A stretch of DNA of 64,000 nt. Source: Dromaius novaehollandiae. Lineage: Eukaryota; Chordata; Aves; Casuariiformes; Dromaiidae. The stretch spans positions 29,346,501 through 29,410,500 of the forward strand of contig NC_088099.1 of the NCBI RefSeq assembly GCF_036370855.1, given 5' to 3'. The position numbers and the translations under genes are program-made. Shown in pieces: positions 1 through 12,690 of this stretch (the stretch's first letter is position 1; each line of letters opens with the position of its first letter). Under the pieces are notes generated by a model. It searched no databases, was not told the origin of the DNA, and worked only from the letters and a program-made list of their open reading frames with translations.

Positions 1-1601
1 CTACTGACAGTGTTGGTATGTGGCATTCTTCAAAATAAAAATGCAGGTACATAAAAAAGGTGAGAAAGACATGGTGTGAAAATAAATGGGAACAAGGAAA
101 AATTGTGAGGACCATTAATAATAAATATGAGGATGAATTTATCACATATTATATCTAATGATAGTCGAATCAAGCTGTCATCTGTATGTTTCCATATATA
201 TACGTTTACATATATATACACACATACACATTGCATAAATATGCTGCCTCTCTGGAATGGAACACAACTATTAAAATATTGTTTAGCAATAATGCATATA
301 ACTGATAATCAAAAAAAGATTAGCTATTTTAGCAGTTTTACTTATAAACTGAACAATTTTTTTCTCTGTCACAAAAATGCTGGTGCATTCTCGCTTGTGA
401 TTTTGTTCAGATTTTAATTTTGCATATACTGAGACAGTTACATATGGATTCTTTGTAAATCCATTATTCATCTGCTTTAAAAATATCTGCTTTGAAAAAG
501 AAAAACCTGAAAATAATTATTCGTAGTGTGAAATTTTCCTTTTCTGTCTGTGTTCTAGTAGCTGTGATACAGCAAGAGTCTCTTTGCCTTTGTGGCTAAT
601 ATAATTACATCTAAACTCTGTATTGAATGTTTCATTCCATTTTTGCTGGGTATGGAAACCATTGCTGTAACCTCCCGGCAAGAACCACATTTCATCTACA
701 ATTTATGCTCCATTCTAAAAATTAGAAAAGGGAACAGCAAGGTTTAGGGTTGTTGCAGCTTGGTGGTTATTGTTTTTGCCCACCTCCATCCTAATGCAAT
801 TTGTCATGACCAGCAAAGAATGGCAAATCTTGAGAACAGGTTCCAGCTTAGATCTCTCATACAATTTAATAAAATACTACTACTCTCTATTCTCTACCCT
901 GACTTTCTACATTTTAGAGGTCTTTCACTTTTGTTACAGTTTCTCTGAACTTTATCAGTCAAGTTAGTGCTTTTAACTCACCCTAGGAGTTCCTTACCCT
1001 TGCTTAGTAATAGCCATTCATCTCACCATTGGTTGGCCACGGGGCCGAACACTATATGTATGGCCTTCCAAAAGAGATTTAGTTGATCCCCGTCATACTA
1101 ATTGCATGGCTAGCCCTTTAAAAGCCCTGGACACTTTACTGCCTTTGTAGATATCTTCAGATGTCTTCAGCAAATCCTAGCAGACCTTCTCTGCACATAG
1201 TTCTCTCTTGATTTCAATTTCAAAAGTCACTTTTGAAAGATACTCTCTCATCCAAATAGAGCAGTAGGCTGTATAATGAGCTTAGTATGTCTGCATATCT
1301 GTTTAGCATTAAAAATTCCTTTCAAAGAAAATGACCGCTATTCTGACTAGGTGCTTGTGTCCTGAATTTCTCCCTCATCAAATAGTTCTTGGTAGGTACT
1401 ATTAATAGAACAGTTTATTCTAAATCTCTGTGTCCAGCAAGAACAGAACAGCATTCAAGAAGAGTGAAAGGGATTAGATGTTGAGTATGTCTCTGTATTC
1501 CTCCTCCTTTCTCTTCCATTTGCATTCTTAAGCGCTAGTTCTGTTGGACAAAGGCTTCTCCATCTGAGGTGAACATGGACCCTTTGTTGCTATGTAATGC
1601 A
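1..1601. other. Intergenic, no gene seen
   Basis: This AT-rich stretch has only short open frames with no recognisable protein similarity. The one local structure is a small TA/CA-type simple repeat around 194-231. No splice-flanked exon, RNA gene or repeat family was recognised. It ends at the 3' terminus of the CR1 copy that follows. Confidence 0.6.
194..231. repeat. Short (TA)n/(CA)n simple repeat
   Basis: Alternating TATATA and ACACA tracts are interrupted by a CGTTT segment. This is an imperfect dinucleotide microsatellite with no coding content. Confidence 0.7.
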
Positions 1602-2920
1602 GAATAACAGAATAGTTGGGGTTGGAAGGGACCTCTGTAGATCACCTCATCCAACCTCCCTTCTCAAGCAGGGTCAGATAGAGCAGGTTGCCCAAGACCA
1701 TGTCCAGTTGGCTTTTGAATATCTCCAAAGATGAAGACACAACCTTTCTGGGCAACCGGGTCCAGTGCTCAGTCACCCTCACAGTAAAGAAGTGTTTTCT
1801 TGTGTTCAGATGGACATTCCTGTGTTTCAGTTTGTGCCTGGTGCTTCTTGTGCTGTTACTGGGCACCACTGAGAAGAGTCTGGCCCTGTCCTCTTCGCAC
1901 CTTCCTGTCAGGTATTTATAAACACTGATAAGATTCTCCCTGAACTTTCCTTTCTCCAGACTACACAGTCTCACCTCTCAGCCTCTTCTCATATGAGAGA
2001 TGCTCCAGTCCTCTAATCACCTTTGTGGCCCTTTGCTGGACTCACTCCAGTAAATCCATGTCTGTCTTGACTGGCAAACCCAGAATTGGACCCAGTACTC
2101 CAGCTGTGTCCTCACCAGTGCAGAGTAGAGGAGAAGGATTACCTCCCTCTATCTTCTGGCAATGCTCTTCCTAATGCAGCCCAGGATGCTGTTGACCTTC
2201 TTTGCCATGAGGGTACATTGCTAGTTCATGTTCAACTTGTCCATCAGGACCCCCAGGTCCTTCTCTGCAAAGCTGCTCTCCAGCAGGTCAGCCCCCAGCA
2301 TGTACTGGTGCATGGGATTATTCCTCCCCAAGTGCAGGACCCCGTACTTCCCTTTGTTGAACCTCAAGAGGTTCCTCACTGCCTATTTCTCCAGCTTCTT
2401 GAGGTCCCTCTGAATAGCAGCGCAACCCTCTGGTGTATCAGACTCTCCTGTCAGTTTTGATTCATTTGTAAATTTACTGAAGGTGTATTTGGTCCCATAA
2501 TCCAGGTCATTAAGGAAGATGTTAAACAGTATCAGAGCTAGTATCAGCTCCTGAGAGACATCACTAGTGACTTGCCTCCAGCTGGGCTTTGTGCTGCTGA
2601 TCACAATCCTCTGAGCCCAGCAGTTGGCCAGTTTTCAATCTGCCTTATTGACTACCTATCTAGCCCATACTTCATCAGGTTGTCTATAAGGACGTTATGG
2701 GAGACAGCATCCAAAGCCTTAGAAAGGCAAGGTAAACAACATCCGCTGCTCCCTGATTTCCCCTTTATAAATCCATGCTGACTACTCCCAGTCACCTGCT
2801 TGTCCTTCGCGTGTTTGGAAATAGTATCCAAGATTAGTTTCTCCATCACCTTCCCAGGGACTGAGGTGAGGCTGACCAGCCTGTAGTTCTCCAGATCCTC
2901 CTTTCCTGTTCTTTCTTGGC
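1602..2920 (-). mobile_element. CR1 LINE fragment, 5'-truncated
   Basis: Read on the minus strand, this is the 3' part of a CR1 non-LTR retrotransposon. The fragment enters the reverse transcriptase at a degraded KEDxxNYRxVSLTSVPGKVME-type block (about 2830-2915), followed by a QHGFxKGKS-type block and a DxVSHNxL-type block. Next come a VTSxVxQ block and LFNIFLNDLD (about 2490-2570). The C-terminal CR1 stretch (EHWxRLPRxVV, about 1700-1790) follows, and the element ends at about 1602 in the GGTTGGAAGGGACC-type 3' tail. The polymerase motif that is FADD in intact copies is FTNE here (2461-2472), so the catalytic aspartates are lost. Several stops and frameshifts break the frame. It is 5'-truncated, as is usual for CR1, and clearly dead. 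Exact ends are uncertain by tens of bases. Confidence 0.93.
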
Positions 2921-5720
2921 AAAGATAGTTTGTCAAGAAAATTACAAAATGAGGTTTTCAAAACTGCTTTCTGCTTCTGATGAAATAACTTCTGTGAATG
3001 CAGACTATCACTGCATGTCTTAAAAGCTCATGCTCAAAACAATGTCAGAAAACTCTGCCATTACATTACAAAATGTATTCTACTGTACTTGTATTTAAAT
3101 ATGTCCTAGCACTTTTTTCATCTTAGCAACATTCTATAGAAATGTGATGCTTACTGAGTTATTCATGGCACAGGATCACTTCTCTGTGCTTTTTTGTTCT
3201 AAAGTTTATGCTGGTTTTGTGGTTCTTCATTGTTACCATGTTTTATTATGTTTGTTTATTCAAATGAGAAGCCAGCCTTTCCTGAGGATAGATTTAATAT
3301 AAGGTGAAATACTATTATACAACAGTCGATGGAGCCTAGGTGCAGTTAGCCATAACCTGAAATGGGCTAGAATTCCTAATGATTATTTCATTCCATATAA
3401 ATTTATTTTGCAGACAACTTATTATACTGAATTCTTCTTGGATAATGAATTTTTGAAACATTTCCAGCATCACCCTGAGGCAGTAGCAGAAATTACCTCC
3501 TTGCCGAGCGTGTATGACAAATAACTAAAAGGGATGGGATATTGCATGTACCCTGCAAACTTGAAAGGCCTGCACATTTCTAGCTTCTGAAATACAAGTG
3601 ACCATGTAAGTTAAGAGAACTGCACTGGAGAATGTGTTATCATCATGATTCACTGTTCAGGTTACAGAATATGTCTTTAGATAAAGAGGCATGAACAACT
3701 GATATGTGAAAAGCAAATTGGAGTAACTGTAAGCTCTCCTAGTGCTTCCCTTTCTGCTTTATTAGTCATTGTAAACCTTCTACTACCCAGGTTATAACCT
3801 TGGGACTTTTCTTATGATGAGTGTAGTTAGAGTCAAATTTTGTGTTCCATAACTTTAACCATAGCATATGTTATTAAAAATTAATTTAATAGTCCTCTAG
3901 GATCCAACTCTGGAGGTAGCAAACAAGCATCTCGGTTATATATTGTCTTCAATTATTCATTAAGAGCTATGGGGATTTTCTAGACCATATCTCTAGCAAA
4001 GCTCAAAGCCATTCTCCTAATGCCAGCAACAAAGCTCTGCTACTTAGTTTAACAGAAGTGGACATGATTTCCCTGTTGAGTTTCTGTGTTTGAACTGTGT
4101 AATATTTTATCGCATTTAATAAAGTTTATTACAAACATGACTTGGTACAAGAAAAAGCCTGGTGATGAGGGTAAAGCATCATTTAATTTTGAATGAACAT
4201 TTTGCAAACAAGAATTCTAATACATCACTGTGTGTGTGAGCATAATAAATAGTTTAACACAGAGATTACACAATATCATTATGGATAGTTTTCATGTACA
4301 GTAGAGCCACCTTCTCAGCTCTTTGTGCTCCCACTTACGTTTCTTATATCTTCATTATTATTCTGGTTTGGGCTTTATTGTTGCTGTTTCTGATTCTTTA
4401 AAAAGCAAAGCTGTTTTCCTCAAAGAATGTGCTTAATTATGGAGTTGCCTGTGCTGCAGCCTCACTTTGTAGAAGGGTCCACATTCTATCTTGTGCACCA
4501 GATACAGATACGCAGAAATGCATAAGGATTGTGTAGCTGAGAAAATATCACCAGTCTGAGAGCCATAGTTAAATTCAGGGTAGTTAAATTGGTGTAACTT
4601 CTTGCATGCATACTTGCTCCAGTATTTCATTTCATTTTCTTTTTTTTGTTGTTGTCCTATTTTATTTCTTTAATCATATATTCTTAGCCAAAACTAAACT
4701 AAAAAAAAATTATGTTAACTGTTACAGAACTGAGTTCCCAGTGGAGAATTACAGCAGAATTATCACAACAGTTTAAATGTACACTTCCTATAATGCTGTA
4801 ACCTTCGTGTGGGCAAGCCCTTGTTTGGCTTCAGTGGAGCTGTTTCCGACTTGCACCTGTAAAACACAGCTGGACTCCAATGATGCATTTTATAAGACTT
4901 CTCCATTCCTAAAGCATTGCATTAGTGTTTGTAATACTGTTCAAACAATAGTGCGTCAAATGTCCTGGATATTTTTTTAATTAGATTTTTAATTCCTGCT
5001 ATAAACAGGTCTAATGCATGAATTTTGTGAAAAATGGATAGGGTTTTTTTGTAACCTCTTATTCTGAAGCTTTCTCTTCTGTAATTTTACAGCCCCAACT
5101 AAGGGAGAGCATACGCACAATTTTCAACCCAATTATTGCTGAACTTTCAACACAATTTGTGTGAATTTTCCCTTAATTTAGCACGGTTCAAAAGAGAATA
5201 TCAGATCCCAGACTTCACACTGGTGATGTGAACTCCCCCTACAAAGGCAGATTACTGATATTAGAAATATTTGCTACCACTTAACCCTGTATTTTCTTCA
5301 CTGGCATTTAGTGCAAAAAATGTGGCTTTCCCGCAGTATTTCTATTAGACAAAAGTACTTTCCATTCATATTCCCAGTGACATGCTACTTTCATAAAAGA
5401 GCAGCTCCGCCTGCTGCAATACCAGAGCACTAAACTGAGCCATGTCCCTTTATGTCTGCTCTGGGTATTTGTTCGCTGATTAGCAGAGAGCTAATACATC
5501 CAAAACCAGATTAACTACAGCCCTGCTGGCACTTGCCAACGCTTGCTTCTTTCCCAGTGGCGTATGTATAACTTGAAAGGTGATTGACTAGTGACATTTT
5601 ATTGCAAGCCTGAGGGGAGTAGATCAACTGCTGTCTTCATCAGAGAGAAAATAGGAAGGACAGATCGATAGCATAGAACAGAAGCTCCTCTGGCCCCAGC
5701 TAGCTGGGATATGTATCAAG

Positions 5721-5734
5721 CCACTAGAGGGTAG
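5721..5734 (+). promoter_or_regulatory. Possible CTCF-like site
   Basis: CCACTAGAGGGTAG resembles the central CTCF core (CCASYAGRKGGC type), but the final GC part of the motif is imperfect. This is a motif match only, and occupancy cannot be judged from sequence. Confidence 0.25.
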
Positions 5735-8700
5735 TGTGGAGGGTGACACATTTAACGTTTAATTTATTTATGTAGATTTTCTTTTATCAGTGTCCTTTGC
5801 CATAGCATCTGCAGATCAATAGACATCAACAAGGTAACAAAGCACAAGCCTTTTAACTGAAGGGAACAAAACCAAAAGCTCTCTCTCTGCAAGAGGTAAC
5901 AGCTCCTCATTAGGTTTATATTACAGTTCTCTCCAAAGCATCATGTACAAGTAAATTGTGCTTGTGGCCCAAAGCTCACTGAGGGAAAGAAGCAGTAGGG
6001 GCAAACCCCTAAAACTTATGCCGGTATCACAAACACCTTGTTATGCTCCAATTTTTAAACTGAAAGATCTGGTAACTAGAAGAGCTCGTAGAATTCTCTC
6101 TCACGTGGAGAGTCGTAGAGCATCATTACATGCTCCCTAGGACCCTTCGGCTTTCCGTGCCCTTTCTGCTCTCTGGCTGGATGATTTCTGGCCAGTGATA
6201 GTCCCTAACATGCCACTGTATTAGAAGCTGCTAAATAAAGAGGGACCCTACTGTTACAGGGATACCCTCTATGTATGCATACTTAACATACATCTGTGTA
6301 CCTATATATCTTAAACAAGCTCCAAAGGTTTTTCACCTAAGCAAATGTTTGATGCTTTGTAGTCCCAGTGCTGGGCATCTGTTGTTGAAAGCAGCTCTTC
6401 GCTCATACCATATTCCTGGAAGAAGCTGTGAATTTGTAGATCCACATTTTCTTTAATAATCCAGGTTCATATTTGACATTACGATTCAAGACAATCCCCC
6501 ATCCACTCAGTCTCCCTCTCCCACGTACATCTTTTTAAACTGGGAAGGAGTTTTTAATCTTGCTGCTAGTGGGCCATACTCTGTCCTCTTCAGATTTGGA
6601 AATGCTCCTATCTTTCGGGCAGGGGTACTTATCACCTGTCCAGATAGTAAGTATCCTACTAATGACTGTTCTTGTACTTGCCTTATGTTTGATTAATTCA
6701 TTAACTCATTTTGAGACAAAAATGTCATTCTTTGACCAAGGGGGACATTTGAAGTATGGCTTTTCCACGCACACATTTTCCAGGTATGCCTTTATATTCT
6801 GTGCATGCATGTATGTGTGTATATGTATTTACTAATCATACCTTATAAAGCCATGCAACTGGGTAATGCAGGCAGTATATCCCTTTCATTCAAGCTGAGG
6901 AAAGATGATTACCAACCACCGTGGGGGGGCAGCAAGACTTCTGGGTTAAGTGAACACATGTGGGCTGGTCATTATGTTTTACCATGCCTATGATTTATTT
7001 TTAATATGCAAGCTCCAGGCCTTCTACTTTTTGAGTAGCTGGATCCTCACTCAGATGTACAGAATTTCCTCTGCTGGATTTCCTGCAAACCAACGATCAA
7101 TGATGGTATTATGGGATATGGCAGCTCAAAAGATTTTGGCCAGCTCCAGCTGCAGAACTGGAGCCAAGCTGGAGGGAAGAGCTGTGAATACACAGGCTGC
7201 ACCAGAGACCACAGCTACATGTGCCTTGAGACTCCGGTCTGTCCCCAGGGTCACCTCCATTCTCTCTGCAAGGAGAAGGTTTTAATGATTCTTAAGTCCA
7301 GTCCTTGTGGGAGGAAATTCATGTATATTATTGTATTTCCCAGTCTTCCTCATCTGTGCCACCTCAGGGGAAAGCATAACCCAGCATTTGAAGTACCCAT
7401 TGATCCACACAAAAAGATCAAGAAAGCAAAGGCATTGCCAGCTGTTTCTGACCACCATTCAGCTCATGAGCTCTGGCGAGTAACGGTGCTTGGTCCTTTG
7501 GTGCACTGTAGAGACCAGATATTTAACAGTCTCTCTACAGGACTTCTGGAGACATCAGAAAGCAAGAGGAAAGCATTTCAGTCATCCTGGCAGCAGCTGA
7601 ATTGCAGATCCACTTCAAACAGCCCAGCTGCGACGGATAGTACTGCTTGCTCATTGGTTTGGTCATCCACAATGTATTTGTATATTGTTCATTTGCTGTA
7701 GGTTACTGCACATACATAGCTGGAGGAGAGAGGGAGCCTGGGAAAGCCCTGAGACAAGCAGGGAGAAGATATGCAGGCAAGCCCTGGAGGTCATGGAAGG
7801 AAAGATATTTTTCTGGGGACCCCGAGGGACCAGATGGAGGCTGCTCGACCTCAGACTAGCAGTGACGTTCTCTGCTCTGACAGTAGACTTCTCTATAATC
7901 TCTTAATTTTGTTGCCTCTTACACAGCAGAGCTGTCTTTATCTAGCCAAAAAGTTACTTTGGTCCAGATCAAGTTACAATATTGCCTCATGCGAGAGAGA
8001 GACTCATTCTGGTACGCTTGCTTGAAGACAAGAGCTGAGGGTATTCTACCTGCTCTGGATGTTGGATCCTGGCACACCAAAGCTTGGGGTTGAACACATT
8101 GCAGGCCTTGGTTGAGGATGAAAAGAAAGATTTCTAGACCAGCACTTTGGATATGTTACAGGTTTTTAACCATCTCCATAAGCATGGGCTTTCACTTCAG
8201 GTTTGAATTGTAAGACTTCTATTTTGTTATTTGATCTTTTCATTTCTACATGTTAGTAAAGATTCAGGGCCAAGTTCAGCTCAGTCTGGGGGAGATGCAG
8301 ACCTGTTAATGTCTCTGGAGCTGTTCTGTGTAGCAGCACTTACTATCTTCTTGATGCCAAAAGAACAACAGACTCCAACATAAGCATGCAATAAAATTCG
8401 AAAACTCATTTGAAGTCAGCTCCAACAAAGGGTAAATTGTCACTGCTGGAAACTCCTCAAGGCTTCAGCTTAGATTCTAACTTCCAGTGCTTTTTGGCTA
8501 AGATTGCCCAGGAAAAATGAATTAGAAAGCAATAGGCTCATCACAGGCAGTTGCTTCTTATGGCCAAATTACTGAGCAATCCTGCAACTTTCAATCAACC
8601 GACTGCTCAGCTGAGCCCTTCGCAGCAGAAGAATGGGCGTGATGTTACATCTGCTGCTCCTGAGGGTGGCGGGCCAGCCGGGTCAGGGGAGCGTGGGGTC

Positions 8701-11598
8701 TGCAATGAGCGGGTCTCTCTCAGTGGGGTGAGCAGCTACCTGGCGCATAACCCGTCACCTAGAGCCGGGGCCGGGAGAGGGCTCTGTCACACTCAGCACA
8801 CCTGGGAAATGCTCGTCCTCATTGGGGAGCCCAGCCAGCAGAGCTGGAGGCTGCCTGGAAGTGGGGTGAGGGCCTTTGTAGGCAGAAGGCATAGCACTGC
8901 CATAGCTCACTGCCCACAGAAGGAGATGAGCAGAGCCCAGTGAGACATGGCCCTTCCCTCCCCTGCATGCCACATCCCCTGGGGCATGTCAGCTGAGCTC
9001 AGGGTGAAGGCAGGCACCATGTGCTTGGGGATTTTAGACCTTCTGCAGCAAGGGACAAGCCAGCAAACACCACAAGCCAAGCCTAGCAGTTCCTTTCTCC
9101 TTGGGCTTGCAGAGCCAGAGCCTTGCTTTGGGGATGTGCTTGGGGAGCTCCCCCTTCCTCTCGTGGCTTTAGGAATAAGAAATGGCCCCAGGCTGAGGCA
9201 GGGCCCCACAGATGGCATGCCTAGGCTGAATGGGGATGCCAGCCCAGCTGTGAAGGGCTTGCCCTCCACAAACAAGGTCTGCAGGCAGCCCTGCCATGGG
9301 GCAGCTGGCTTGCACTGCACTCTGTGTGAACAGGAGAGCTGCAGCCCCAATGAAGCTGAGGGCTGTGGAGCAGTGCTAGGCTCACCTGGAGCGCACAGGG
9401 GTGGCCAGGCTGCTCCTGCTTGCTGCTTGTAAAAAACACACATCTGTCTCCTGGAAATGCTTCTTTTATCTGAAATATTTGGGTTTGATACAGGGATAAC
9501 CAAGAGAAGTGCAGTCATCCCAATACAGAGGGCATTGTAGCTGAGAAGATCATATAATCTCTGCCAGCCTGAAACTACTTGAAGCTCTGGTGAAAGGGCT
9601 GCTCGCTTGGGTAGAGGGAGCAGTATTTCATGGATGGACATCAAGAGGGCCACAATCTGTTCTCAGCTCTGCTATTAACTAATCCCAGCCCAAGGCATAT
9701 TACAAACAACTTACCCAGCAAGTCTGTCCCATGTGCAGGGGGCAGCATGTAGGCGTTGGAGGTGAGGTGAGACAAACTCATCAAGGCCATGCAGAGGGTC
9801 AGCCTCAGAGACAGGAGCAACGCGCGTCTTTTTCCCAGTGCTGTCGTTACTGCCCTGCACCAGCTCTCCTAACCAAAGCCCACACGGGCCGCTCACCCCA
9901 GCTGGCCTGACCGAAACCACAATGCAGTTTCTCCTCACACTCTGCTCCTTGAGTCACGTTGTCTGGTACGTGCAGCTGCTGGTCTCTCCCCCTCGGGCAC
10001 AGGCCAGGAGTGCCAGCAAGGGGAAGCCCTGGCCATGACCATCCCCTGTGTTCGCTCACATTGTCTCTATAGGTTTGCAGTTTCTCCAGGTCTTACAATT
10101 CACTTTCTGCTACCAAGTAACAGCAGTGATATGCATGAAACAGCATCCCTAAAATGCATTATTATTGGTGGAGGACAAAAGGATTTCGAAGAAAATGTGT
10201 CGTAGCAAGCAGTAAAGCTGATTGCACAGACCCGGCTTTTCCTTAATGCTTATCGCCCTCTGAGAAAGCCCAATTTAGTGTATTGTCGCCACTGTCACTT
10301 TCTGGCATCCCTTCTGCAGACAGCGTTGGACAAGTTAGCTCTTTTTTCCCTTTTGTAGGTTTTTGACTTCTTTATATGTTTTTATCTTTCAGCTCACACC
10401 TTCTAGGGGCCTGCCAGGACTGGCTGGCATAGCAAGGTGCAAGTCTCATTTTGCCAGAACCAGCATTTTCCTCCCTTGTCCTTCAGGCACTTTTCACACC
10501 TTTCAGTGGTCCTACAGGGAGTGCAGGGGAGACAGGGCTGTTTGGCACCGAGGCGCCCACGTGTCGCCAGTGAAGACACATCCTCTGAAAGGGCTGTGCT
10601 GGAAGGGCAGCCTCCGCTCCGCAGGCACGTGGTGCGGGATAGCCCAAATATCCCACGTTACCATCATCCCGATGTGTTGCTTTCCTCAAATTTGAGCAGG
10701 GCAGATGTGGCAGGACTGTTCCCATGGTCCAAACACGTGGTTATTCCCCTTCAGTAACTCCCGCAGAGCAAGGCGTTTGTACGCACCTTCACTGGGGCTT
10801 TCCCCTTAGGACCACGCGGGGTCAGGCTGGTGGGCTTCAGTGTGCTAAGCTGCAGCTCAGGACTTAGTGTTCAGGGACCACTGTGGCTCCATTAGCCAGT
10901 AAAATAAATTATACTGTGTCATTTTTTTTGTGGTGCATTCAAAGAGAGAAATATCTGGGTTATCTGCATATGCTGATGATTGAGGCTTGCATTTAGTCTG
11001 TCCTGATGAATTCCTAGGGCTTTTTTAAAATACATAATAGAAACTGTCTATTTTTTAACTTGTTTTTTATTTATTTTAAAGACAAATCTATTTAGAGGTG
11101 TGGTCTAATCCAGAATGAATCTCTAAAACCTTTTAACAAAGGAAAACACAGTTGAGAGCTGAAGCTCTGTCCTCCTGGAGAAGCAGCCCAGCAAGTGTGA
11201 TGAAAGATATTCCACTGGGGGATTTCTGACACACGCTGGCCATAGATTTCTGGTATTTATTATAGAGGGAAGGGAAGACATAAGCTCAAGGGAAAACAAA
11301 AATCTAGGTCTGCCTCTGGTTATTATAAACTGAGAATTGATAGGCATTCTCAATTGCCTGTTGCTAAGCAGCCAAAAGAATTGGTTGACCATATTCTGGT
11401 CCTTCTTTTTTTTTTTTAAGCAAAGCAGAAAGCTCTCTGTGAGCATGTTTCAGGAGTAAAAGAAATAATGTGTATATCGTATTAGGGTACAGAGCCCCTA
11501 TTTTTTTTTTGATGAATGTGTTTGTAAGGTGTTACTGTGTGAGTGGTAAGAATCAAGTCAGGTCTTAGATGGACAGAATAAGCTCTGCTTTAAAATAG

Positions 11599-11626
11599 AA
11601 AGAGAGAGAGAGAAAAGAGAGAGAGA
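11599..11626. repeat. (GA)n microsatellite
   Basis: Two GA runs are separated by an AAAA interruption. This is purine-only simple sequence on the plus strand, just upstream of a CpG-dense region. Confidence 0.85.
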
Positions 11627-12330
11627 TTCTGTCATGTCAGCAAAGTCAAACAACTCTTTCTTGGTTTTCAGGGGTCCCTTTAGGCCTTGATCCTGTATTC
11701 CCCATCCAGGCCCTGAAAACTCGTGTGCTGATGGTCACAGGGGATTGATTTCCTGAGGGGATTAATTCGTTCCTCCCAGTCAGAGATACCGAGGTGGTTT
11801 CGAACATTTTGTTGAAACGCTGATCTGCAGAGCAGCCCAAGAGACCGGAGACCCCACATGCCGAACGCCCGCCAACGCGAGTCCCAGCTCGCTTCTCCCC
11901 AGAGCTGTGGGAAAGGCAGGACCCAAAACGCCCTGGGTAAAGCAGAACATGCCCAAGCCTTGCCAGCCCCAGCTGCTGCCGTCCTGGAGGAGAAGGCGCT
12001 GCCCCGCGAGGGGCTGGGGCCGAGCGGGGAGCCGGGCAGGGAGCTGGGCAGGAGCGAGGGCAGCGGGGAGCTCGTCCCAAGCCCGCCGCTGCTGCAGCCT
12101 TCCCCGGCGAGGCATCCAGCGCCTGCAAAACCCCAAAGAGCAGCAGCGGCGCAACGGCCGCTGGCCCAGGAGCGGGTCTCATCCCGGGCCGGGCGGCCGC
12201 TCAGGGACGGCCACGATGCAGCCCAGGTTTACGTGCACGCGGGCGGTATGTACAGGGGGACGGGAAACAGGCGTCGCACTGTTGTGCGAGGTCAGGCCGC
12301 CCCGGCCCCACTCCTTCCCCAAGCCCGGGC

Positions 12331-12340
12331 CTAAAAATAG
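12331..12340. promoter_or_regulatory. MEF2-type box (CTAAAAATAG)
   Basis: This is an exact match to the MEF2 consensus CTA(A/T)4TAG inside the CpG island, followed 34 bases later by AAGGTC-N9-GACCTT (12375-12395). It is a motif match only. Confidence 0.35.
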
Positions 12341-12660
12341 ACATAATCAGGTTTCAAAGAGGAAAAGAAATGGAAAGGTCAAGTGTCACGACCTTGGGCA
12401 CATGCTGAGGCTGCTTTTCTCCCCAGCTTGGCTTTCCTTTGCTGGGCCCCCGGCAGCCGTTTCCGGCCCAGGAGTGGCCCTCGGTCTTGGCCGTGAGCAG
12501 CCAGCCTCTCGCCAGGGTTTTGTTTCTCCTCACTTCCTCCCTCCCCGTCTGCCCTCCTGCGACCGGCTCCTTCCGCGCTCGGGGAAAGCCCCCAGCGGCA
12601 CGGGCGTGCTGGGCCGCCGAGGCCGCGCAGCCTCTCTGCCCCCAGCTCTTGGCGATGACC

Positions 12661-12690
12661 GTCTGTCCGTCCGTCCGTCCAGCCGTCCAC
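12661..12690. repeat. (TCCG)n short tandem repeat
   Basis: GTCC/TCCG tetranucleotide units repeat with one interruption within the CpG island. Its length suggests a polymorphic microsatellite. Confidence 0.75.

Larger units (their letters stand above)
2921..11849. other. Intergenic, no gene seen
   Basis: There is no convincing exon here. The longest open frames (7111-7701 on plus, 8907-9653 on minus) show no domain, no family resemblance and no coherent splice context, and they are probably chance frames. AATAAA hexamers occur (for example 4118-4123), but without a supported terminal exon they mean little. A CTCF-like core near 5721 is listed separately. The 8.6-9.4 kb part is more GC-rich but not strongly CpG-dense. 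Confidence 0.5.

Noticed and set aside
2086..2460. 124-codon plus-strand frame
   Set aside because: It is the antisense shadow of the minus-strand CR1 element.
7111..7701. 196-codon plus-strand frame with several Cys/His
   Set aside because: The Cys/His spacing does not form a zinc-finger pattern I recognise, and no flanking splice sites or family match were seen.
8907..9653. 248-codon minus-strand frame
   Set aside because: No recognisable domain, overlaps competing frames on plus, and no promoter or splice context.
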